Part shown: in pieces, positions 8,476-15,602 of the stretch
How positions within the stretch are numbered: the first letter of the stretch is position 1
Layout: every line of letters starts with the position of its first letter
Assembly: GCA_958295975.1 (NCBI GenBank)
Contig: OY282446.1
Coordinates: forward strand, 1,217,289-1,281,288
Direction: 5' to 3'
Source: Tepidiformaceae bacterium
Lineage (GTDB): Bacteria > Chloroflexota > Dehalococcoidia > Tepidiformales > Tepidiformaceae
Length of the DNA stretch: 64,000 nucleotides
The notes under the pieces: model-generated
The model's database searches: none
What the model saw: the letters and a program-made list of their open reading frames with translations, nothing else
What the model was told of the DNA's origin: nothing
Position numbers and translations under genes: made by a program

Positions 8476-8679
8476 TCAGCCCCCGCCCCCGCGCCCGCCG
8501 CCGCCGCCGCCGATGAGGCCGCGCTCCAGCGCCTCCAGCGCGAGCAGCAGGACGATGAAGACGACGGCGGGCGCGAAGACCTCCCAGTTGCGCCCGAGGA
8601 TGGCGCCGATGGCCATGGCCGTCAGCACCGCCAGCAGCAGCAGGCGGAAGGGGCGCAGCAGCCGTCGCAGCCGCCGCAC
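8476..8679 (-). CDS. Small two-helix membrane protein
   Basis: A 67-residue protein: basic N-terminus, two hydrophobic stretches (residues ~12-28 and ~35-50), and a Gly-rich tail. I recognise no family. It starts 5 bases after the htpX stop on the same strand, so it is probably co-transcribed with htpX and may be a small membrane partner; this last point is speculation. Confidence 0.55.
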   Translation of the reverse strand: MRRLRRLLRPFRLLLLAVLTAMAIGAILGRNWEVFAPAVVFIVLLLALEALERGLIGGGGGGRGGGG

Positions 8680-8684
8680 GCCGC

Positions 8685-9521
8685 CTAGCGCCCGTAGGCC
8701 ATGCGCCGCAGGCGGGCGACGCGCTCCTCCAGCGGCGGATGCGTGCTGAACAGCTTGGCCATGCCGCCGCCGCGGAAGGGATGCACGATGTAGAGGGCGG
8801 CCACCGCCTCCTGCTGGGGCGTCGGCTCCATGGGGCGCATGGCCACGCCGCGGTGCAGCTTCTCCAGCGCCGCGGCCAGCGCCTCCGGGTCGTGCACGAT
8901 GCGCGCCCCCGTCTCGTCCGCGGCGAACTCGCGCGTGCGGCTGATGGCGAACTGGATGATGGAGGCCGCGATGGGCGCGAGGATCATGATGGCGATGGCG
9001 GCGAAGGCGTTCCGCTGCCCCCCGAAGAAGATGAGCATGAAGGAGATCATCGAGATGGCCCCCGCGATGGTGGCCACGATCGAGCTGGTGAGCGTGTCGC
9101 GGTTCTTCACGTGCGCGATCTCGTGCCCGATCACGGCGCGCAGCTCGCGCTCGCTCAGCAGCTGGCGGATGCCCGTGGTGACGGCCACCGCCGCGCGCGC
9201 CGGGCTGCGGCCCGTGGCGAAGGCGTTGGGCGCCGGATTCTCGATCACGTAGAGCCGCGGCATGGGCATGCCCGCCAGGTTCGCCACCTCGTTCACCATG
9301 GCGAAGAGCCGCGGATCGACGTCCTCCGTGATCTCGCTCGCCCCCGCCATGCGCAGCGCGAAGCGGTCGCTGAACCAGAAGGCCGAGAAGTTCATCACGC
9401 CCGCGATCACGAGGAAGGCCGTCAGCCCGCCCACGCCCCCGATGATGTAGCCGATGAGCAGGAGCAGGCCCGTGAGGAGGGCCAGCAGGAAGCCCGTCTT
9501 GATGCCGTTCGTGCCGTGCAT
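8685..9521 (-). CDS. htpX: Membrane zinc metalloprotease HtpX
   Basis: A 278-residue M48 family protease of the cytoplasmic membrane that degrades misfolded membrane proteins. The zinc motif HEIAH is at residues 133-137, and the third ligand lies in the TREFAADETGAR segment. Hydrophobic helices occur at the N-terminus and around residues ~150-190, as usual for HtpX. The length is normal. Upstream on the minus strand, TATACT is followed by a ~36-base leader with a GGGAAGGG ribosome site. Confidence 0.96.
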   Translation of the reverse strand: MHGTNGIKTGFLLALLTGLLLLIGYIIGGVGGLTAFLVIAGVMNFSAFWFSDRFALRMAGASEITEDVDPRLFAMVNEVANLAGMPMPRLYVIENPAPNAFATGRSPARAAVAVTTGIRQLLSERELRAVIGHEIAHVKNRDTLTSSIVATIAGAISMISFMLIFFGGQRNAFAAIAIMILAPIAASIIQFAISRTREFAADETGARIVHDPEALAAALEKLHRGVAMRPMEPTPQQEAVAALYIVHPFRGGGMAKLFSTHPPLEERVARLRRMAYGR

Positions 9522-9597
9522 GGCGTTTTTGAAACCCTTCCCTGGTCGATGCGTCCGTCCAGTATAGGCGGGCGGCGCGGCGGGCGCGTCCGGCCCT

Positions 9598-10017
9598 TTA
9601 CCCGCCGGCGGCGACGGCGGCGGCCACCAGGCGGCGCGCGCGCTCCTGCGTCCCCGCCAGCGTCTCCCCGCCCGTCAGCGCGATCCAGCGGTACTCGAAG
9701 CGCAGGCCCTGCGCCCGCTCCGGTCCCCGCGGCTCGCAGCGCCACGAATCGGGCAGGGGCATGGCGGGCGCGACCGCGAAGCAATGCCAGCGGCGGGGGC
9801 CGTCGTCGAAGGCGGCGAGGGCGCGCCAGCCCTCCAGCGGCAGGCCGCTCTCCTCCAGCACCTCGCGCGCCACGGCCTCCAGCGGCGTCTCGCCCGCCTC
9901 CACCGTGCCGCCGGGCGCCTGCAGGCCCGCGTCGGGCAGGCCCGCGTGCTCGAACACGAGCAGCTCGCGCGCCGCCCCCTCGCCGCGCAGCACGAAGCCG
10001 TACGCCTTCTCGATCAC
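9598..10017 (-). CDS. NUDIX hydrolase
   Basis: A 139-residue NUDIX-fold protein. The Nudix box is visible as GGTVEAGETPLEAVAREVLEE, matching GX5EX7REUXEEXGU. These enzymes hydrolyse nucleoside diphosphates linked to another group, often damaged nucleotides or cofactors; the substrate cannot be named. The GTG start at 10017 forms a GTGA overlap with the stop of the upstream DM13-domain gene, so the two are coupled. A longer frame upstream has no support. Confidence 0.9.
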   Translation of the reverse strand: MIEKAYGFVLRGEGAARELLVFEHAGLPDAGLQAPGGTVEAGETPLEAVAREVLEESGLPLEGWRALAAFDDGPRRWHCFAVAPAMPLPDSWRCEPRGPERAQGLRFEYRWIALTGGETLAGTQERARRLVAAAVAAGG

Positions 10018-10769
10018 GGAACCGTGAGCGTGGCGTGGCCGAAGAGCACGGCGAAGCGACGGCACCAGACGACGGCGCTGCGGAACTCGGACACGTCCAG
10101 CTCCGGCGGGATCTCGTAGTTGAAGGCCCCGTCCGTCGCCTTCAGGTCGCCCAGGTTCACGGCCTCGTCCTCCCAGCCGTCGGGGTTGCGGGAGAGGTAG
10201 ACGAACAGGTCCGGGCCGTTGCGCACGGAAAAGTTCTCCACGCGCAGGATGTACACGCCCGGTTCGGTCTCGATGAGCAGGGCCTGGCCGCGGGCGAAGT
10301 GGAAGTCGTCCGAACCCTGCCATTCGCCCATCGCGGCCAGCCGTGCCGTCGCTTCGGGCGCGGCCGTCGCGGACGGCTGGGGCGAAGCCGTGGCGGCAGC
10401 CGTGGCGGTGGCAGCCGCCGTGGCCGCGGCGCTGGCTTCCGGCGGCGGCGTGGCGGCGGTTGTGGCGGCAGCCGTGGCCGTGGCCGCGACCGCCGGGCGC
10501 TCGAATGCGGGGGCGGCCTCCTCAAGGAAGCTGCGCTCCCACAGGGGCGAGAGCATGTACCAGCCCACGGGCAGGGCCACGGCCAGCAGGGGGATGGCCA
10601 CCGCCGCCGTCACGTACCGCCGCCGCCAGAGCAGGCGGTGCAGGCGGAAGCGCCAGGCCAGCGCCCCCGCCGCCGCCACGGCCACCGCGGCGAGCGCGAG
10701 GAAGAGCCAGCGGTAGGGGTAGATGACCTCGGAGCCGAAGCGCTCCAGCTCGCCGAAAATGGCTTCCAT
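10014..10769 (-). CDS. Membrane-anchored DM13-domain protein
   Basis: A 251-residue protein: two N-terminal transmembrane helices (residues ~20-40 and ~52-72), an Ala/Thr-rich spacer (~95-145), then a C-terminal DM13 domain (GEWQGSDDFHFARGQALLI, then SVRNGPDLFVYLS, ending VVWCRRFAVLFGHATL). DM13 domains have a conserved Cys (here in VVWCRRF) and are proposed to take part in electron transfer at the cell surface. The ATG follows a TACACT box by 6 bases, so the transcript is probably leaderless. Function unproven. Confidence 0.8.
   Translation of the reverse strand: MEAIFGELERFGSEVIYPYRWLFLALAAVAVAAAGALAWRFRLHRLLWRRRYVTAAVAIPLLAVALPVGWYMLSPLWERSFLEEAAPAFERPAVAATATAAATTAATPPPEASAAATAAATATAAATASPQPSATAAPEATARLAAMGEWQGSDDFHFARGQALLIETEPGVYILRVENFSVRNGPDLFVYLSRNPDGWEDEAVNLGDLKATDGAFNYEIPPELDVSEFRSAVVWCRRFAVLFGHATLTVP
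10345..10505 (-). repeat. Ala/Thr-rich low-complexity coding repeat
   Basis: Imperfect repeats such as GCCGTGGCGGCAG encode the Ala-Thr spacer of the DM13 protein. It explains the repetitive look here without any mobile element. Confidence 0.6.
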
Positions 10770-10781
10770 GCGGCCAGTGTA
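10770..10781 (-). promoter_or_regulatory. Leaderless-type -10 box for the DM13 gene
   Basis: TACACT on the minus strand (10781-10776), then 6 bases, then ATG. Thirty bases away TAGCAT (10804-10809) faces the other way toward the methyltransferase gene, so this is a divergent promoter region. Confidence 0.5.
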
Positions 10782-10843
10782 GCCCCCGCCCCCGCGGGGC
10801 GCCGTAGCATGGCGGAAGCGCGCGCGTGCGCGCGGGGGGCGAA

Positions 10844-12019
10844 GTGCCGGGATTCGCCGAGTTTTTCGCGGGCATCGGTCTCGTGCGGGAGGCCATTGAG
10901 CCGCTCGGCTGGAACTGCCGCTTCGCCAACGACATCGCGCCCGCCAAGGCCGCGATGTACGCCGCCCGCTTCGGGCGGGAGCACCTGCTCGTCGGCGACG
11001 TCAACGACGTGACGCTGGCGGACCTGCCCGACGGGCTCGACCTGCTGACCGCCTCGTTCCCGTGCATCGACCTCTCGCTGGCGGGCAACCGCAACGGCCT
11101 CGCCGGGCCGCACTCGGGCGCGATCTGGCCGTTCCTCGATCTGGTCGGGGAAATGGGGCGCTCCCGCGCGGCGCCCGCCGCCCTGCTGCTGGAGAACGTG
11201 ACCGGCCTGCTCACGTCGGAGGGGGGCCGCGACCTGCGCGCCATCTGCGAGCGGGCGGGCGCGCTCGGCTACCTGCTGGACCTGGTGGTGGTGGACGCGC
11301 GCTGGTTCACGCCCCAGAGCCGCCCGCGCCTCTTCGCCGTCGCCGTGCGGCGCGAGCTGCTGGAGGGGGCGGGGCGGGCGTTCCCGCCGACGGGCGAGGT
11401 CACGCCCCTGCGCCCGGCCAACGTGCGCCGCTTCCAGCGCGAGCACGCGGACCTGCCGCTGGTCGAAACGCCCCTGCCGCCGCCGCCGCGCGGAAGCCGC
11501 GCCACGCTCGCCTCGATTCTGGAGGACGCGCCCGCGGACGGCGCCCCGTGGTGGCCGCGCGAGCGCGTCGAGGCCCTGATCGCGGGCATGGCCCCCGCCC
11601 ACCGCGAGCGCGTGGACGCCCTGCTCGCGGGCGAGCGCGACGGCGTGGCCACCATGTTCCGCCGCGTGCGCGCGGGCCGCACCGTGGGCGAGGTGCGCGG
11701 CGACCGGCTGGCGGGCTGCCTGCGAACCCCCCACGGCGGCAGCAGCGTGCAGTTCCTCGTGGACTGCCGCGACGGCTCGGCGCGCATCCGGCCCCTGAGC
11801 GCGCGCGAGTACGCCCGCCTGCAGGGGGCGCCGCGCTTCCCCATCGAAACGGGCACGCGCCAGGCGTGGCTGGGCTTCGGCGATGCCGTGTGCGTGCCCG
11901 CCGTGCGCTGGCTGGTCGACCGCGCGCTGGGCTTCCTCCTGTGCGAGTCCGCCAACGCCGCCACCGGCGCCCAGGCGCGGATGCATGATCGCGAGGCCGC
12001 GTATGCCGCCAGCGACTGA
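10844..12019 (+). CDS. DNA (cytosine-5) methyltransferase
   Basis: A 391-residue C5-cytosine methyltransferase. Motif I (FAEFFAGIGL) binds AdoMet. Motif IV has the catalytic Cys in SFPCIDLSLAGNRNGL (C74), motif VI is ENV (117-119), and motif VIII is QSRPRLF. The target-recognition region lies at ~200-310. I choose the GTG at 10844 because GGGGGGCGAA precedes it; a GTG at 10826 is also possible. The gene overlaps vsr by 17 bases, and a candidate restriction endonuclease follows, so it is the modification part of a type II system. The recognition site is unknown. Confidence 0.93.
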   Translation: MPGFAEFFAGIGLVREAIEPLGWNCRFANDIAPAKAAMYAARFGREHLLVGDVNDVTLADLPDGLDLLTASFPCIDLSLAGNRNGLAGPHSGAIWPFLDLVGEMGRSRAAPAALLLENVTGLLTSEGGRDLRAICERAGALGYLLDLVVVDARWFTPQSRPRLFAVAVRRELLEGAGRAFPPTGEVTPLRPANVRRFQREHADLPLVETPLPPPPRGSRATLASILEDAPADGAPWWPRERVEALIAGMAPAHRERVDALLAGERDGVATMFRRVRAGRTVGEVRGDRLAGCLRTPHGGSSVQFLVDCRDGSARIRPLSAREYARLQGAPRFPIETGTRQAWLGFGDAVCVPAVRWLVDRALGFLLCESANAATGAQARMHDREAAYAASD

Positions 12020-12482
12020 GGCCCCCACGCGGCGCGACCCCCTCACGCCCGAACGGCGCTCGGCGGTGATGCGCCGCATCCGGCGCTCCGACACGGGCCC
12101 CGAGCTGGCCCTGCGGCGGGAGCTGACGCGCCGCGGCCTGCGCTACCGCGTGGACTACGCGCGCGCGCCCGGACGGCCCGACCTCGCCCTCGTCGGGCGC
12201 AGGCTGGCCGTCTTCGTGGACGGCGAGTTCTGGCACGGGAAGAAGCTGGGCGCGGAGCGGCTGGCGGAGATGTCCCCCTACTGGCGGCGCAAGATCGAGC
12301 GTAACGCCGCGCGCGATGTGCGCGTCAACATGGAGCTGCTGGCCGCGGGCTGGACCGTCGTGCGCGTCACCGATCGCGCCATCCGCGAGGACGTCGCGCG
12401 CATCGGCGCCTTCGTGGAGCGCGCCGCCGCCGGGCGCTTCCGCGGATTCCGCCCGCCCGGCGTCGAACTGCACCGGCCCTGA
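12003..12482 (+). CDS. vsr: Very short patch repair endonuclease Vsr
   Basis: A 159-residue Vsr homologue. Vsr nicks DNA 5' of a T:G mismatch that arises when 5-methylcytosine deaminates, and so protects methylated sites. Family signatures seen are RRSDTGPELALRREL (residues 27-41), GRPDLALVGRRLAVFVDGEF (catalytic Asp in PDL), the FWHG motif, and RDVRVNMELLAAGW. It overlaps the C5 methyltransferase, and 4 bases separate it from the next gene. The pairing supports a 5-methylcytosine system. Confidence 0.95.
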   Translation: MPPATEAPTRRDPLTPERRSAVMRRIRRSDTGPELALRRELTRRGLRYRVDYARAPGRPDLALVGRRLAVFVDGEFWHGKKLGAERLAEMSPYWRRKIERNAARDVRVNMELLAAGWTVVRVTDRAIREDVARIGAFVERAAAGRFRGFRPPGVELHRP

Positions 12483-12486
12483 CGCC

Positions 12487-13035
12487 ATGTCGCTCCCCCT
12501 CGACCTCGACATCGAGAAGGCGCTGCTCTTCTTCCACGCCTACATGTACGGGCCGCTGCGGGGAAAGACGCGCCTCTACGAGGCCCGCGGCGTCTCGCCC
12601 CGCGTGGCCATGTCCGAGGACTGGGAGCTGTTCGCCTCGATCCTCGTGCGCGACCGCGGCGTTCCCTCGCAGAGCGGCCTCGACCTCGAACGGTACGAAG
12701 TGAAGTCGGCCCTCCACGGCGGCGGCTTCGAGTACCAGTACCATCGCAACTCGTGGCGGGAGAAGCTGGCCGCCGACCGCATGGCGGGCCACCTCTTCAT
12801 CTCCCATCGCGACGGGCTGCGGCTCGTGGAGGTGCGGTATTGCGCCGGTGCGGAGCTGGCCGCGTTCTTCGACGACTGGGAGGCCGCTCGCCCCTACGCG
12901 GACCGCGCGCAGCGTTTCCGCCGGTCGATCCCGTTCGGCTGGGTGCGCGACCATGCGGCGCTCATCCTGCGGCTCGTGGACGGCGAGCAGGAATTCGAGG
13001 GCCTTCACGCGGCGGGCGGCAGCGCGCCCCGGTAG
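12487..13035 (+). CDS. Candidate type II restriction endonuclease
   Basis: A 182-residue protein that I cannot place in a named family. A PD-(D/E)xK-like core is visible: D66 in SGLDLERYEVKSAL, followed by E71-V-K73 at the end of a strand, and a basic/aromatic stretch GGGFEYQYHRNSWREKL. Position and size fit the cutting partner of the adjacent C5 methyltransferase and Vsr: same strand and a 4-base gap. The call is by catalytic motif and context. The alternative is a non-nuclease accessory protein. Confidence 0.6.
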   Translation: MSLPLDLDIEKALLFFHAYMYGPLRGKTRLYEARGVSPRVAMSEDWELFASILVRDRGVPSQSGLDLERYEVKSALHGGGFEYQYHRNSWREKLAADRMAGHLFISHRDGLRLVEVRYCAGAELAAFFDDWEAARPYADRAQRFRRSIPFGWVRDHAALILRLVDGEQEFEGLHAAGGSAPR

Positions 13036-13063
13036 CGGTCGCGCGTGGCCGCGCCGGGGGCGC

Positions 13064-13771
13064 TCACGGGTGGGCGGCGGGCGCGGGCGGGGACAGGGAG
13101 AAGCAGGACTGGAAGGCGCGCGCCAGCGCCTCGTCGCCGCGCAGCTCGCCGCAGTCGCACGGGTCGGCCCCGCGGAAGAAGCGGAAGAAGCCCTCGGTGG
13201 TGGTGCGCAGGCGCAGATCGGCGTCGTCGGCGGCCTCGCGGCGGGGCGTGAGGCGCCCGTCCGCGATGGCGAAGGTCCAGGCGCTGCAGCCCTCGCAGTC
13301 GTCCAGCTCGAGCACGAGCGTGGCGCGCACGTCCCGCGCGCATTCGGGGCGGAAGGCGAAGGTGGGGATCACGCGCACGGCGAAATCCGTCGGGACGGTG
13401 TCTCCGACGGATTGGCGGCTGAAGCGGTTGGCGTAGGCCATGCCCCATTCCACGAGCGAAAGCAGCACCGGGCGCACGGCCCAGCCCTTCTCCGTGAGCG
13501 AGTAGTCCACGCGCGGGGGCAGGGCGCGCTCGTAGCGGCGGCGCACGAGGCCCTCCCGCTCCAGCAGCCGCAGGCGGTCCGCGAGCACGTTCGGCGACAT
13601 GCCCGCGCAGTTCCGCAGGATTTCGCTGTAGCGCCGCAGCCCCGCCATCAGGTCGCGCAGCACGAGCAGCGTCCAGCGGTCCCCGAGCACGTCCAGCGAT
13701 TGCGCGATCAGGCAGGGATGCCCGTAGGACTTGCGGGAAGGGGAAGGTGAGCCGGAGGCGGTTTGAGCCAT
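13064..13771 (-). CDS. HxlR-family regulator with C-terminal SCP2-like domain
   Basis: A 235-residue protein. Residues ~15-105 form an HxlR winged helix (CLIAQSLDVLGDRWTLLVLR, GMSPNVLADRLRLLEREGLV, VDYSLTEKGW). The C-terminal half resembles a sterol-carrier/SCP2-like pocket with extra Cys pairs, as found in one subgroup of HxlR proteins, and could bind a lipid-like effector. The start at 13771 (MAQTASGS) is preferred to one 20 codons earlier because TACCAT lies 15 bases upstream of it. A perfect inverted repeat sits in the divergent gap and may be its operator. Confidence 0.85.
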   Translation of the reverse strand: MAQTASGSPSPSRKSYGHPCLIAQSLDVLGDRWTLLVLRDLMAGLRRYSEILRNCAGMSPNVLADRLRLLEREGLVRRRYERALPPRVDYSLTEKGWAVRPVLLSLVEWGMAYANRFSRQSVGDTVPTDFAVRVIPTFAFRPECARDVRATLVLELDDCEGCSAWTFAIADGRLTPRREAADDADLRLRTTTEGFFRFFRGADPCDCGELRGDEALARAFQSCFSLSPPAPAAHP

Positions 13772-13860
13772 GGAACCCCGCGCCCGATGGTAAAGGACGG
13801 AGAAAGCCCGCGCGCCGCTGGTTTGACGCATTCCGGCGCTCGTGCCAGACTATCTCCAGC

Positions 13861-13877
13861 GCTACGGATTTCGTAGC
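13861..13877. promoter_or_regulatory. Perfect inverted repeat, candidate HxlR operator
   Basis: GCTACG-GATTT-CGTAGC is a 6-bp perfect inverted repeat with a 5-base centre in the 174-base gap between the HxlR gene and a divergent small-protein gene. A dimeric regulator could bind here. No direct evidence links it to this HxlR protein. Confidence 0.4.
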
Positions 13878-13945
13878 AATGGAGGTACTCCTTCAGAAGC
13901 ATGGGGCCCCGGCCCCGGCGGGTCAACCCCCGCGGAGGTGGAATC

Positions 13946-14131
13946 ATGAACAAGCGCGCGACCGTCCAGCCGCAGGGGCGGCACTTCCACCGCTGGCGCA
14001 TCGCCGAGCCCAACGGCCCGGTGAGCGAGGGCCTCTGCCGCGAGTGCGGGGCCACGCGCGAGTTCCGCAACTGGCTCGCCGAGAGCGACTTCATCACGAA
14101 CGAGGAGCACCGCATGACGCGGGCCGCCTGA
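13946..14131 (+). CDS. Small CxxC protein of unknown function
   Basis: A 61-residue protein with a strong ribosome site (GGAGGTGGAATC) before its ATG. It holds a CRECGATREFRNW motif; two Cys form half of a zinc knuckle, perhaps completed by His residues in GRHFHRW or by dimerisation. It is followed by a clear intrinsic terminator, so it is probably a well-expressed single-gene transcript. It is divergent from the HxlR regulator, which may control it. No function is known to me. Confidence 0.75.
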   Translation: MNKRATVQPQGRHFHRWRIAEPNGPVSEGLCRECGATREFRNWLAESDFITNEEHRMTRAA

Positions 14132-14180
14132 CCATCCTTCCGCAGCCGCCCCCGGCGTGGCCTCCTTCGCCGGGGGGACA

Positions 14181-14210
14181 AGCCGCCCGCTGACCAGCGG
14201 GCGGCTTTCT
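14181..14210 (+). terminator. Intrinsic terminator after the CxxC protein gene
   Basis: AGCCGCCCGC and GCGGGCGGCT form a 10-bp perfect stem (11 with the inner T-A pair, loop GACC), followed by TTTCT. The T-run is on the plus strand only, so it serves the gene at 13946-14131. Confidence 0.85.
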
Positions 14211-14229
14211 GCGCGACCGCGGGCGGCGG

Positions 14230-14874
14230 CTAGCGCTGCATCTCGCGCAGGTGGTCGTCGCGCCCCGCCACGATCCAGAAATCGCCCGTCTGCACGATCT
14301 CGTTGAGCGCCGGGTTGAAGCTGACCGAATCCTCGCGCAGGCGCGCCAGCAGGAAGACGTTGTAGCGCCCCTCCACGTCGAGGTCGCCGATGGCCCAGCC
14401 CGTGGCCGAATGGGGCGCGCGCACGCGCGCGATGCCCTGCGCCCCGCCGAGCGCCATGTAGTCGCTGATCTCGCTGCTGCCCAGCGTGTGCGCCAGGCGC
14501 TGCGCCGATTCCAGCTCGGGGTTGACCACCGCGTCCGCGCCCGCCAGCTCCAGCGCGCGCGCGTGCTCGGCGGTGCTGGCCTTCGCCACCACGTGCCCCA
14601 GCCGCAGCCGCAGCTTGAGCGTCAGCGCCACCAGCACGCTCGTGGCCACGTCGCCGCCGATGGCCACCACCACCGAGTCGTAGTTGTGCAGGGAGAGCGA
14701 TTCGAGGAACTCGACGTCCTCGACGTTGCCCTCCGCGGCCAGCAGCACCGTCTCCACCACCGCGTTCACGCGCGTCCCCTCGCGGTCCACCGCCAGCACG
14801 TCGACGCGCAGGCGGGCGAGTTCGCGCGCGAGCTGCGAGCCGAAGCGTCCAAGCCCGAGGATGGCGACGTTCAC
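14230..14874 (-). CDS. TrkA/KtrA-type NAD-binding K+ channel regulator
   Basis: A 214-residue protein with an N-terminal RCK/TrkA-N Rossmann domain (NVAILGLGRFGSQLARELA with the GxGxxG motif, DVLAVDREG) and a C-terminal RCK_C domain from ~135. Such proteins form the cytoplasmic gating ring of Trk/Ktr potassium transporters, opening or closing the channel on nucleotide binding. The membrane subunit is not in the window next to it, so the partner must be elsewhere. The length is normal for a KtrA-type single-module protein. Confidence 0.9.
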   Translation of the reverse strand: MNVAILGLGRFGSQLARELARLRVDVLAVDREGTRVNAVVETVLLAAEGNVEDVEFLESLSLHNYDSVVVAIGGDVATSVLVALTLKLRLRLGHVVAKASTAEHARALELAGADAVVNPELESAQRLAHTLGSSEISDYMALGGAQGIARVRAPHSATGWAIGDLDVEGRYNVFLLARLREDSVSFNPALNEIVQTGDFWIVAGRDDHLREMQR

Positions 14875-14920
14875 GCGCGGATGCTAGCGGCGCGTACGGA
14901 CGCGCGCCAGACGCGCCCGC

Positions 14921-15241
14921 TCAGCCGTCGAGCCGCGCCAGCCCCGCGCGAATCTTGCCGAGGGCGTCGAGCGGCGCGGGCGGCAGCCTGCCGGGCGCTC
15001 CCGCGGACACCGTGGCGCGGCGCGCGCGGGCGGCGGCGTAGCGTTCGCGCACCTCGTCGGCGGTCCCGCCCGCCAGTTCGTCCGCGCGCAGGTCGGGGTC
15101 GGCGGCCAGCAGCGCCTCGCGCAGCCGCTCCGCCAGCTCGCGGCCAGCGTCGGGCGGGGGCGCATCTTCCTCCGCCGCGGCGTCCCCGCCGATGACCGTC
15201 TCCTCGCGCGCCTCGCCGCCGATCACGGATTCGTCGTCCAT
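14921..15241 (-). CDS. Small acidic protein of unknown function
   Basis: A 106-residue protein. It starts with two copies of an ESVIGGE/ETVIGGD motif, followed by an acidic Pro/Ala stretch and two predicted helices (AERLREALLA, ADEVRERYAAARARR). The start is chosen because GGGAGG lies 6 bases before the ATG. I recognise no family. It lies between the TrkA-type gene and two tRNA genes, on the opposite strand from the tRNAs. Confidence 0.6.
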   Translation of the reverse strand: MDDESVIGGEAREETVIGGDAAAEEDAPPPDAGRELAERLREALLAADPDLRADELAGGTADEVRERYAAARARRATVSAGAPGRLPPAPLDALGKIRAGLARLDG

Positions 15242-15408
15242 GCGTTGCCTCCCGCGGAATGCGTGTGCGGGGCAGGCTGGGAGGCGCGGCGGCGAGCGCC
15301 AAACCCCCGCTGGCGCGGTTTGCGGCTGGCGCGCGCGCGGGCAATACTGGAAAGGTCGCGGCCCTTGAGGGGTTGGCGATTCGCCTCGCCGAGCGGGGTC
15401 GAACCGCG

Positions 15409-15482
15409 GCCCGGGTGGCGCAGATGGCAAGCGCGGCTGATTTGTAATCAGCAGGGCGGGGGTTCGATTCCCCTCCCGGGCT
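15409..15482 (+). tRNA. tRNA-Thr (anticodon TGT)
   Basis: A 7-bp acceptor stem (GCCCGGG with CCCGGGC), anticodon stem GCTGA/TCAGC with loop TTTGTAA (anticodon TGT), and T-loop TTCGATT. The CCA end is not encoded. It is 11 bases upstream of tRNA-Tyr, and the two are probably co-transcribed. Confidence 0.95.
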
Positions 15483-15493
15483 CCGCAAACGCC

Positions 15494-15580
15494 GGAGGGG
15501 TGGCCGAGTGGTTAAAGGCAGCAGACTGTAAATCTGCCCCGCAGAGCGGTACGCAGGTTCGAATCCTGCCCCCTCCACCA
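15494..15580 (+). tRNA. tRNA-Tyr (anticodon GTA)
   Basis: Class II tRNA with a long variable arm. The acceptor stem is GGAGGGG with CCCCTCC, the anticodon stem GCAGA/TCTGC with loop CTGTAAA (GTA), and the T-loop TTCGAAT. The CCA end is encoded (15578-15580). Confidence 0.95.
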
Positions 15581-15602
15581 ACCTTTCCCGCCGCCCGCCC
15601 GC

